Source of the DNA: Verrucomicrobiota bacterium
GTDB taxonomy: Bacteria > Verrucomicrobiota > Verrucomicrobiia > Limisphaerales > UBA1319
Length of the DNA: 64,000 nt
NCBI GenBank assembly: GCA_022711435.1
Contig: JAKLFB010000002.1
Span: 62,001-126,000 of the forward strand
Reading direction: 5' to 3'
Position numbers and translations under genes: made by a program. The stretch's first letter is position 1, and the number at the start of each line of letters is the position of its first letter. Positions 1 through 7,769 of this stretch are shown in pieces. The notes beneath the pieces are model-generated. The model worked only from the letters and a program-made list of their open reading frames with translations, ran no database searches and had not been told where the DNA came from.

Positions 1-241
1 GCCAATTCCAAGGTCGCTGTGGAGGTGAATGGTCGTTCTCAGCCTGAGGTTCTGGGGTGGAATGGGCCCCGCCTGGCACAGAGGGGCAAACCATAGCGCG
101 GCAACTGGTATTAGTAGTTCTAATCGTTTCATTTTCATTAGTATTTGGCATTGTTCCACTGCTTATGCTTATCGCCGTAACGATTCTAATGCAATAACGG
201 TGATGGGCAAGATATTTCGACCAAGGGGTCGGTCATAACTA
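1..241. other. Edge region without a supported gene
   Basis: I see no supportable gene here. The first frame stays open from base 1 to a TAG at 94-96 and could be the last 31 codons of a protein that starts outside the window, but nothing in it is recognisable. From about 120 the base composition is clearly lower in GC than the neighbouring genes, as expected for an intergenic tract. Confidence 0.4.
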
Positions 242-397
242 TTGACACAAGCGGCCGCGCGCAAACTCCGCGTCCAATATCCTGGCGCCATTGACCGCCT
301 GACGAGTCGGGGCAACCGCCTCGAGCGCATCTTCGAGGACGATGAGGACCGCGCAGGGCTCAGCGGGAGCGGGCACACGGAAAGCGAAGTCCTATGA
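242..397 (+). pseudogene. Remnant of a RAYT (REP-associated, IS200-like Y1) transposase, N-terminal part only
   Basis: The frame 242-397 reads RKLRVQYPGAI, a degenerate stretch, then RGNRLERIFEDDEDR. This closely follows the start of REP-associated tyrosine transposases, which typically begin ARKLRxxYPGAIYHVMNRG followed by IFxDDxDR. The YHVMN part has decayed to DRLTS, there is no ATG in frame (it opens at a TTG), and the frame stops before the HUH and catalytic Tyr regions. About 50 of the usual 200-300 codons remain, so it cannot encode an active enzyme. It ends 3 bp before the stop of the convergent GH55-like gene. The family assignment rests on recognising this N-terminal motif; function is lost. 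Confidence 0.6.
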
Positions 398-399
398 TT

Positions 400-2691
400 T
401 CATTCCCCGGGCGAGCCGCGCAGGAAAAGCACCGGCCGCTCGAGCGGCGGCAGCTTCAGCTCCGGACCGTCGGACGGGCGCTCGATGAGCATGTGCCACA
501 GGCGCGGATCGGTGCTGCCTTCCCAGTGGCTCAAGCTTTTCGATCCGATCTTGGTCGGCCCGTCCACACCGTTGGCGAATAGAAAATTCGGCGTCCGCTC
601 GAATACGAACAGCGATGCGTCCGCTCGGCCCTTGGCATTCCCGCCATGGCCGAAAAACCGGATGTGATCGCAGTCGCGGAAGATCAGCATGGGATTGTTG
701 CCTTCGTATTTGGCGCCGAAGAAGCTGATGTGCCGGGCGCCGCGCAACTCGCTGGTGACTTGCTGCACGCTGAACTGGTAGAAGCGCAGCGGGCCTTGCG
801 CGCCGTCCACGAGCAGACGCGCGCTCGAGTCGCGGAAATTATACCAGTTGCCTCCGCCGCAGCCGCTGATGATAACAGGCGCCGGCGCCACGCTCGATCG
901 CCCGCGGATCTCGACGCCCCGGAACACCGAACGCCCCCCGCTCCGCCAATGCAAGGACTGCGCCCCCTCGACATTCGATGGCGTGTAAAAGCCGAGAAAC
1001 GCCAGGACCGTCGCCGCATCCGCGGTGTCCGCTGTCCGAACCATCGGCGCCGATTTGCCAGGATCGGCGAATGCGCCCGACCGGGCCGGCACGAGCAGCG
1101 ACATCGTCTGTCCCACACCGACCAATTGGGTGCGCGGCTTCAATTCCAGGGTGCGGGAAAGCAGATAGCACCCCTTGGGCAGGAACACCGTTTCCCGCTC
1201 GTCGATCGCGCGCTGGATCGCCGCCGTGTCATCGGTCCGCCCGTCGCCCTTCGCACCGTAGGACGCATCCTTCACATTCGCCGCTCCGGCCGCCTCGAAG
1301 CTGGGGAACGATGCCGCCCATAGATGGCGCTCCTGCAGATCACGGGGCGGGGCTTGATCCAGGACGATCTTCTCCAGACGCTCGACTGCACGGCCGTCGA
1401 CGTAGACCGGATACCGATAGGTGTTGCCCTGGTTGACGCGCGGACTGCTCGGGATCGCAAATTGGCGCACATGCACCCAGCCTTTGGGATTACCCGCCAG
1501 CTCGAGATCCTGCTCGGGATCCACCATCACACGGGTCGCGCCTCGCACGAACACGTTGTCGAGGTAAACGCCGCGGTCGGATGCGATGACGACTCGATGG
1601 TCGCGCGCAAGGCCATCGCCCGTGAACTCGATCTGGCTGTCGACCAGGGTCAGCGCGCCATGATTGGCCGATATCCCCCGCCCCACCTCGATGAGCGGCC
1701 CCGCGCAGCGATCGGCGACGATCCTCAATCCTGCTGCCACCAGCGTCTGCCGGCTGGTGCTGCGGATCGCCGCCTCGGTCTGCCCGATCAGCGTGAAGCC
1801 CGTGATCACCGGTGTCGGCTGGGTTCCCGACAGATAGCCCGTGAAATCCAAACCGACACGGCCGCCTTTGACGGTTACGCCTGCGCTGCTCCCGCCCGAG
1901 CCAATGCCGCCCTGAATGCCGGTCAAACCGTGCGTCGCGTCGATCATGCAATCCTCGATCGCCGAGCCTTCAGCCGCCTGGTGCCGCAGCGCGATGGCGC
2001 CTGCATTGCCCTCGCCGATAACGATCTCCAGGTTCACGAGCATCTGGTTCATCCCGATGTTGGGCTGCTCGGTTTCCACCGACAGGCCGTCTGTGACACG
2101 ATCCGCGGTCGTCGGGTTCCAATAGCCCCGCGACCAGAAATGGACGAAAATCTTCGGCTTCAGCGGATCGCCAAAGCCGGCCGACCGCGGCGCGAGCACC
2201 AGGCGCGGACGCCCCGAACCCGCGCGCGAGCCGACCAGCATGTTGGGAAACCGGTTGCCGCCGAAGACACGGCCATTGGCGCGGCGATAGAGCTGCTGCA
2301 CGCAGATCAGCGTGTCCGACAGCAGATATTCGCCCGGCGGGAAGAAGCACGCCATCTGGTGGTCCCGGGCGAACACGACGGCCGCCTGGATGGCTTGCGT
2401 CGAGTTTGCCTTCCCGGTGGGATCGGCGCCGAAGCGCGCTCCGGTGACGTCCACATACCCCAACACCGCCAGACGCTGGTTCTCGAGCTCGACCGGCATA
2501 TCCAGATTGAGCAGATCCGTAAACGGCACCCGGATGGTCGGGTGCACATACCGGAGGTAGCTGTCCTGATTGACCGCACTCTCACCCGGCCTTCGAGAAT
2601 CGGCGGATACAGCTCGAGGCGTCTCGGCCGCATCCGATGCCATGGTGATCCCGAGCAGAACACCGCACCAGACAGCGGAATAGCGTTTCAT
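400..2691 (-). CDS. Secreted GH55/pectate-lyase-3-like double beta-helix protein
   Basis: A 763-residue protein that starts with a signal peptide (MKRYSAVWCGVLLGITMASDA). It contains two copies of the module typical of Pectate_lyase_3 and glycoside hydrolase 55 proteins: FGADPTGKANSTQAIQAA near residue 85 and YGAKGDGRTDDTAAIQRAID near residue 475, each followed by a right-handed beta-helix with Gly-rich turns. Two such helices side by side are the layout of GH55 exo-beta-1,3-glucanases, but I cannot confirm catalytic residues, so lyase or hydrolase activity on a polysaccharide is inference. The start at 2691 is chosen for the signal peptide; an open frame runs 27 codons further upstream into the end of the oxidoreductase gene. 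It lies 5 bp behind that gene and is probably cotranscribed with it. Confidence 0.75.
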   Translation of the reverse strand: MKRYSAVWCGVLLGITMASDAAETPRAVSADSRRPGESAVNQDSYLRYVHPTIRVPFTDLLNLDMPVELENQRLAVLGYVDVTGARFGADPTGKANSTQAIQAAVVFARDHQMACFFPPGEYLLSDTLICVQQLYRRANGRVFGGNRFPNMLVGSRAGSGRPRLVLAPRSAGFGDPLKPKIFVHFWSRGYWNPTTADRVTDGLSVETEQPNIGMNQMLVNLEIVIGEGNAGAIALRHQAAEGSAIEDCMIDATHGLTGIQGGIGSGGSSAGVTVKGGRVGLDFTGYLSGTQPTPVITGFTLIGQTEAAIRSTSRQTLVAAGLRIVADRCAGPLIEVGRGISANHGALTLVDSQIEFTGDGLARDHRVVIASDRGVYLDNVFVRGATRVMVDPEQDLELAGNPKGWVHVRQFAIPSSPRVNQGNTYRYPVYVDGRAVERLEKIVLDQAPPRDLQERHLWAASFPSFEAAGAANVKDASYGAKGDGRTDDTAAIQRAIDERETVFLPKGCYLLSRTLELKPRTQLVGVGQTMSLLVPARSGAFADPGKSAPMVRTADTADAATVLAFLGFYTPSNVEGAQSLHWRSGGRSVFRGVEIRGRSSVAPAPVIISGCGGGNWYNFRDSSARLLVDGAQGPLRFYQFSVQQVTSELRGARHISFFGAKYEGNNPMLIFRDCDHIRFFGHGGNAKGRADASLFVFERTPNFLFANGVDGPTKIGSKSLSHWEGSTDPRLWHMLIERPSDGPELKLPPLERPVLFLRGSPGE

Positions 2692-2696
2692 GGGGC

Positions 2697-3824
2697 TCAC
2701 AGGGTGAAGGATGGCAGCCGGACGTTGGCTCCGCCTTTCAACGCCGACTGGTGGGCGCAAAGGCCGACACATGTCCAGTTCGCCGATTGGACGGCATTCG
2801 GGAATGGATCGCGGTCCTCGACCAGCGCCATCGCGAACTCATGGGCCAGATGCGGGTGGCTGCCGCCATGACCGCTGCCCTGCGTGAAGCTCAGGTGCGT
2901 CTTCTTCCGCGCGTCGTAGACGCCCTGCGTCGTGTATCGCGAGATGCTCTTCGGCAAGCGCGCGGCAAAATCGGGGCATCGGACCGGCTTCGGTATCCTG
3001 GGCTCCGGCAGCTTGGCCGTATGAATGATCAGCGGCTCGTGCTCGATGAGCGGCCACTCGACGGATCTCTTCGTCCCATACACGTCAATGCTCTCGCGAT
3101 ATTGACGCGCGGTGTCGAAGAGGCTGCGGATGATCCGCGCGCTGACGTCGCTGCCCCGGAACTTAATGTGCGCGGTCTCGACGGCAAAGGGCGAGCCGTA
3201 GCACTCGACGAGATCCTTGCGGATCGTGCCCGAGCCGAAGCAGCTGACGTACTCGGCGGGCTTGCCGATCAGGCCAGCCACGGGCCCGACGCAATGGGTC
3301 GCATACCACATCGGCGGCAGGCCGGGCCAATAGTTCGGCCAGCCGTCCATGTCCTGCTGATGGCTGGCCTGGACGAATTGCAGCTTGCCGAGCTCGCCCC
3401 GGTCCAGCAGCTGCTTCATGAACAAATACTCGCGCGAGTAAACGACGGTTTCCATCATCATGTATTTGAGCCCGGCGCGCTTGGCCAGGTCGACGATCTT
3501 CCTGCAGTCGGCGATGCTGGTGGCCATCGGCACCGTGCAGGCCACGTGCTTGCCGGCCTTCAGCGCCGCCAGGCTCATCCACGCATGGTCGGGTATCGGC
3601 GAGTTGATGTGAACCACGTCGACGGAGCGATCCTTGAGCAGTTCCCCGAAATCCGAGTACCGCCGCTCAACGCCAAAATAATCCCCTACGGCATCGAGCT
3701 TCTTCCGGGTGCGCTGGCAGATGGCGTAGCAGCACGTGTGCGGATGCTTTTGCCAGAGCGGGATGAACTCCGCTCCAAAGCCGAGGCCGACGATGCCGAC
3801 ATTGAGTTTCGGGGTCGATTTCAT
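2697..3824 (-). CDS. Gfo/Idh/MocA family NAD(P)-dependent oxidoreductase
   Basis: A 375-residue protein with an N-terminal Rossmann fold: NVGIVGLGFGAEF at about residues 8-20 is the dinucleotide-binding loop, with Ala in place of the last Gly. The C-terminal alpha/beta substrate domain is typical of the family. The family usually has an EKP motif whose Lys takes part in catalysis; here the aligned position reads KHVACTVPMA, so Lys is replaced by Val. The combination GLGFGAEF plus CTVPMA appears to mark a subfamily of PVC and Bacteroidetes proteins of unknown substrate. There is no signal peptide, so it is probably cytoplasmic. ATG at 3824 is preferred to the GTG six bases upstream. It is the first gene of a unit with the GH55-like gene, suggesting oxidation of a sugar or polyol released outside the cell. 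Confidence 0.85.
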   Translation of the reverse strand: MKSTPKLNVGIVGLGFGAEFIPLWQKHPHTCCYAICQRTRKKLDAVGDYFGVERRYSDFGELLKDRSVDVVHINSPIPDHAWMSLAALKAGKHVACTVPMATSIADCRKIVDLAKRAGLKYMMMETVVYSREYLFMKQLLDRGELGKLQFVQASHQQDMDGWPNYWPGLPPMWYATHCVGPVAGLIGKPAEYVSCFGSGTIRKDLVECYGSPFAVETAHIKFRGSDVSARIIRSLFDTARQYRESIDVYGTKRSVEWPLIEHEPLIIHTAKLPEPRIPKPVRCPDFAARLPKSISRYTTQGVYDARKKTHLSFTQGSGHGGSHPHLAHEFAMALVEDRDPFPNAVQSANWTCVGLCAHQSALKGGANVRLPSFTL

Positions 3825-3968
3825 GAGCACAGCATAAGCGACTGGCAGCCGTCCTGGCGATCAGGATTTACGCGCTTGTCGAAATCCCACGCCATGCCGG
3901 AAGCCGGTGTTACAAAACGTTTCGCGCGGCCGGGTCGCTCCCAAATTCGCGTCAGCGTCGTGGACTGC

Positions 3969-3990
3969 GCCTGCTTGCCGGCAAACAGGC
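3969..3990. repeat. 22-bp near-perfect palindrome (REP-like)
   Basis: Two 11-base arms, GCCTGCTTGCC and GGCAAACAGGC, meet at a GCCGGC core and pair with one mismatch. The core TGCCGGCA recurs in the palindrome at 4327-4346, so the two probably belong to one dispersed repeat family. Confidence 0.6.
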
Positions 3991-4202
3991 CAGTCCCCTG
4001 CCGCGTTCAACGGTGATCATCCTCCTCCGCTATCCCTGGAATCCGCCTGGTTAACAGCAACACACGATCTCCCGCGGTTTCGCATCCCTGATAGGAGCAG
4101 ATGCCGTTCCATGTAAAAGCAGACGAGCTTGGCTCCTGTGAAGTTGCAGGTCGAGAGGCGGGGCAAGCGCTCCGCGCGCGCCGGATTGTGAATGGATGGA
4201 AC

Positions 4203-4346
4203 GGCGCGCTCGGGACAGCGCGCCCTACCTCTCGGATGGGTGGATGAGCCGCCGGTTCGTCCGCTTGTCAGCCGACAGCGCTGCGGGCCAGGAGGCCCGC
4301 GCTCCGAACCTTCCGGACCGCGGACGCCTGCCTGCCGGCAGGCAGG
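4203..4346. repeat. Cluster of three inverted repeats (REP/BIME-like)
   Basis: There are three hairpin-forming units in 144 bases. At 4203-4224 the arms GGCGCGCT and AGCGCGCC flank a 6-base loop. At 4283-4300 the arms GCGGGCC and GGCCCGC flank a 4-base loop. At 4327-4346 a perfect 20-base palindrome joins CCTGCCTGCC to GGCAGGCAGG. Ordered clusters of GC-rich hairpins between genes are characteristic of REP-type extragenic repeats. A decayed RAYT gene lies 4 kb away, but a link between the two is inference. Confidence 0.55.
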
Positions 4347-4396
4347 TCCTCGTCCGCATGATTGCAATTCATCCCATATCAGGCCAACCTCCGGCC

Positions 4397-7300
4397 ATGA
4401 AATTGCTGATTCACTCGATCGCCGTGGCCATCCTGGCGTTTGGATCTTCCTCAGCCGCTGGAGCCGTCGACCTTCCCGAATGGACGCAACAAATCCGCGC
4501 GGACCATCCGCGTCTGTTCTTCAACGCTCAATCCTGGCCCCAGGTGCGCGAACGTGCTTTGACTGCAAAGCGGGAGTGGTACGAGCAGATTCGGGGGCAG
4601 GTGGACCGCCGGCTGAATCCGGGCAGAGAGCGGCTTGGCGCTGCGGAGGAGGATCTGGGCATCGAGGCGGCCCAGGCTGCCTTTGTGTTCCTCGTCACCC
4701 GGGATGCCCGCTACCTCGATCGGGCCAAGCGATGCCTTTCCACGAGCCTGGATTTCTACGACGAATGCTTCCGGCAACGCAAAGCGGTGAACTGGTACTC
4801 GATCAGCCGTGTCCATGCCATTCTCGCGTGGGATTGGCTGTATAATGACCTTGATGATGCCACGCGGCGCGCCTATCTGTCCCGGCTCATCCAGGCCATC
4901 GATCGCGTGCTCGAGGCAAGGCCCAGGATCTTCCGGGAAAACCTGTCCGGATTCAGCACCGGCTTCTACGGCGTGCAGAACTGCCTCTGGTTTCTCGGCT
5001 GCACGGCATTCCAGACAGGGATCGAGACGGAAAAGGTCAACGAGTGGCTCGTCTGGGGGCGCGCGGAGAACCTCAAGCTCCTCGAACACCGCCGGCAGGC
5101 GTGCGGCGATGACGGCGGAGGCGCCTCGGCGACCCTGGGCTATCTCCTGGGGGCCTATCCGTGGGCCGAGCAAAACTTCTTCTACACATGGCTTTCGAGC
5201 ACGGGCGAGAACATCGCGCCGGACTGGCCGCACAGCGCGTGGCTGGCCAATTACGTCCTGTGGCAGTGGATCGCCGCCGAGCCAGCCCCGCTCGAGTTCG
5301 GATACGGCGACACGCCCCACACGTCCAATCGCCTCCCGATCCATCAGCTTTCCAGCCACCTGTCCAATATCCGGCATCTCTACGGCCAGGAGGCGCCTCA
5401 GGCGGCTGCCCTGGCTCGCTATGTCCAATCGCGGCTGCCCGCCCAGACGGGTTCGCCGACCTGGTTCATCTATCCGTTCCTATGGTCGGATCTCGAGCGA
5501 TCGCCGGCGCCGTTCGTCCCCGAAGCCCTGCCGAAGGCGCGCCACTTCGACAACATGGGGCAAGTCGTGATGCGGAGCGGTGTTCGAGCGGAGGATACCT
5601 ATTGCCTCTTCTCCTGCGGCGGCACGCTAACTCAGCACCGGCATTACGACGCACTGAATTTTGTCATCTACCACGGCGGATTCCTGGCCTTGGACTCAGG
5701 CACGCGCTATGACGAGCTCGTCAATGGCGAGCACCTGGCCAATTACTACGCCCAAACCGTCGCCCACAACTGCGTGGTGATCCATCAGCCCGGCGAGCCT
5801 CCGGCCCGCTACTGGGGCGGAACCGTCACCGGAAACCACGGTGGACAGCACAGCGCCACTGGCTCCGTGGTTCGCGCGTTCGAGAGCGGGGACGAATACG
5901 TCTATGTGGCCGGGGACGCCACCGCATGCTACCAACATCCCCCGGCCAAGGATCGAACGGGGGCCGTCCTTGGACAAAAAGCCACCCAGGTGACCCGTCA
6001 GCTCGTGTTCATTCCGCCGCAACACTTCGTGATCTTCGACCGTGTCAGGGCCACCAATCCGAGCTACCGCAAGGACTGGCTGCTGCACACCGCCCACGAG
6101 CCCTCGATCCAGGACCGGACGTTTCGGGCCGATCACGGCCAGGGCCGGATGTTCTGCCAGACTCTGCTGCCGTCCGATGCCAAGCTCGCCAAGGTGGGCG
6201 GGCCGGGTCGAGAGTTTTGGGCGGCCGGGACGAACTGGTCGCTCCAGGCCAAACGGCTGTCGCCGTCTGAACGGGCCATGATGGGCCAATGGCGCGTCGA
6301 GATCACACCCGGCCAGGCGCGAAAAGACGACTTGTTCCTCCACGTGATCCAGGTCGGGCGGCAGGATCTGGCCGCGATGAGCCCGGTCACTCGCGTCGAG
6401 CGCGACGGCCGGATCGGCGCTCGAATCGAAATCGGCGCCGACACCTGGCAGGTGATGTTCAATCCGACGGGCGCGCTGGGCGGGCACATCGCTCGAATCG
6501 GCCCGCGCGAGAACCTGGACCGGCAGCTCACGGATCGCGTTCAGCGGCAAGTCGGCATTCTGGCGCGGACCTACTCGAGCATGACCTTGGACGAGGCTCG
6601 AGCCCGCGTTCCGAAGCGGACGCTGCCGGATTTCTGGGTTGGCGATTTGAACGGTCTGGCCGGCCGGCTGGGCAAGCTGCAAACGGCGGACGTCAAGGTC
6701 ATCGCCCGATCGCCGGGGGGGCGGCCCGTGCATCGGGTGGCATTCGGCGAGCTCGAAACGCTCCCATCCAAGGCCAACTTCAACTCGGCCATCGGCGCCC
6801 GCGATCCGTCCGCCTACCGGAACAAACCGGCGCGGAAAAAGCCGGTGATCCTGTTCGTCGGTCCGGTCCACGGGCACGAAGTCGAGGCGCTCACCGGCCT
6901 GGCGAACCTGATGGAGATCATCGAGACCGGACGCGACCTGCGAGGCCGGGATCAATCGGCGCTGCAGGCCCTCGGCCGGCAATGCCGCCTGGTGATCATC
7001 CCCATGGGCAACCCGGACGGCACCGCTCGATTCGAGCCGCGCGCGCTGCACGGGCTGTCCGAGGACGACGTGCGGTTCTGGGGCCAGGGGACCTGGAGTG
7101 ACGGAACGCTCTGCGGCTGGCCCGACAGCAAAAGCCAGCACCCGATGGCCGGCAACAACGTGGGATTCCTCGGCTGCTATTTCAACGAGCGCGGCATCAA
7201 TCCCATGCATGACGAATTCTTCGCCCCCATGAGCACCGAAGCCCCGGCCATCCTGGATGTGGCCCGCGAAGAGGCGCCCGATCTGGCCGTCTCGCTCCAC

Positions 7301-7645
7301 AGCCACAGCGCCCCGCCGGCCCTGCTGCGGCCGGCGTATGTGCCGATCGAGATCCAGGAGGCTGTCCTGGACGTCGCGCAACGATGCTATGCGCTGATGG
7401 ATCAGCGCGGTCTGCCGCATGGACGGCCGTTTGCAGCGGAGGCAGAGCGCGGCCGTGATCCGGCGGCGTTCAACCTCACCAGCGCTCTCCACCACGTTTC
7501 CGGCGCGGTCTCCTTCACGTTCGAATGCCCGCACGGCCTCTCGAGCGCCACGGCGTGCAATGCGACCCTCGAGCAGATCCTCGATATGCAGTTGTCCCTC
7601 TACGAGGCCATGATCCGGTTCGCGCTCGACCTGAAACCGCGATAA
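4397..7645 (+). CDS. Secreted heparinase II/III-like lyase fused to an M14 zinc carboxypeptidase-like domain
   Basis: A 1082-residue protein with a signal peptide at residues 1-24 (MKLLIHSIAVAILAF). Residues 30-400 look like the (alpha/alpha) toroid of heparinase II/III-type lyases (DUF4962/alginate lyase type). Residues 400-780 contain the matching beta-sheet domain, with the family-type QHRHYDALNF and DSGTRYDE stretches. The C-terminal third (about 810-1082) is a peptidase M14-like domain: His825 and Glu828 form the HxxE zinc motif in PVHGHEVEAL, His968 in SLHSHS is the third ligand, and Glu1043 in SFTFECPHG fits the catalytic Glu. All four residues are present, so the domain may be active. 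A combined glycan lyase and peptidase suggests a peptidoglycan or glycoprotein/proteoglycan substrate; that is inference. The longer frame upstream of 4397 runs through the repeat cluster and is not used. Confidence 0.75.
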   Translation: MKLLIHSIAVAILAFGSSSAAGAVDLPEWTQQIRADHPRLFFNAQSWPQVRERALTAKREWYEQIRGQVDRRLNPGRERLGAAEEDLGIEAAQAAFVFLVTRDARYLDRAKRCLSTSLDFYDECFRQRKAVNWYSISRVHAILAWDWLYNDLDDATRRAYLSRLIQAIDRVLEARPRIFRENLSGFSTGFYGVQNCLWFLGCTAFQTGIETEKVNEWLVWGRAENLKLLEHRRQACGDDGGGASATLGYLLGAYPWAEQNFFYTWLSSTGENIAPDWPHSAWLANYVLWQWIAAEPAPLEFGYGDTPHTSNRLPIHQLSSHLSNIRHLYGQEAPQAAALARYVQSRLPAQTGSPTWFIYPFLWSDLERSPAPFVPEALPKARHFDNMGQVVMRSGVRAEDTYCLFSCGGTLTQHRHYDALNFVIYHGGFLALDSGTRYDELVNGEHLANYYAQTVAHNCVVIHQPGEPPARYWGGTVTGNHGGQHSATGSVVRAFESGDEYVYVAGDATACYQHPPAKDRTGAVLGQKATQVTRQLVFIPPQHFVIFDRVRATNPSYRKDWLLHTAHEPSIQDRTFRADHGQGRMFCQTLLPSDAKLAKVGGPGREFWAAGTNWSLQAKRLSPSERAMMGQWRVEITPGQARKDDLFLHVIQVGRQDLAAMSPVTRVERDGRIGARIEIGADTWQVMFNPTGALGGHIARIGPRENLDRQLTDRVQRQVGILARTYSSMTLDEARARVPKRTLPDFWVGDLNGLAGRLGKLQTADVKVIARSPGGRPVHRVAFGELETLPSKANFNSAIGARDPSAYRNKPARKKPVILFVGPVHGHEVEALTGLANLMEIIETGRDLRGRDQSALQALGRQCRLVIIPMGNPDGTARFEPRALHGLSEDDVRFWGQGTWSDGTLCGWPDSKSQHPMAGNNVGFLGCYFNERGINPMHDEFFAPMSTEAPAILDVAREEAPDLAVSLHSHSAPPALLRPAYVPIEIQEAVLDVAQRCYALMDQRGLPHGRPFAAEAERGRDPAAFNLTSALHHVSGAVSFTFECPHGLSSATACNATLEQILDMQLSLYEAMIRFALDLKPR

Positions 7646-7727
7646 AGGTCTCTTTGGGTAACGCTCAGTGCCGCCTTGGCGACACCCGAAATCCATCCCC
7701 GACATGTCCGTGCCCCCGAGGCAGGAA

Positions 7728-7746
7728 CGAACCACAGCGTGGTTCG
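7728..7746. terminator. Hairpin between convergent genes, probable bidirectional terminator
   Basis: A perfect 8-bp stem, CGAACCAC and GTGGTTCG, with a 3-base loop lies in the 124-base gap between the heparinase/M14 stop and the giant gene stop. There is no T-tract on either side, so it is not a classical intrinsic terminator. Confidence 0.45.
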
Positions 7747-7769
7747 CGTCGGGCGTGCCACCAGATCGC

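Larger units (their letters stand above)
3825..4396. other. Divergent intergenic region rich in palindromes
   Basis: These 572 bases separate the minus-strand oxidoreductase unit from the plus-strand heparinase/M14 gene. I see no gene. The short open frames on both strands are low-complexity, GC-rich shadows. The region holds at least four perfect or near-perfect inverted repeats, listed separately. Any promoters for the two flanking units should be here, but I found no convincing -35/-10 pair. Confidence 0.6.

Noticed and set aside
5696..7735. A 679-codon antisense frame over the heparinase/M14 gene
   Set aside because: Low-complexity shadow of a high-GC gene; no motif, and the plus strand carries catalytic motifs.
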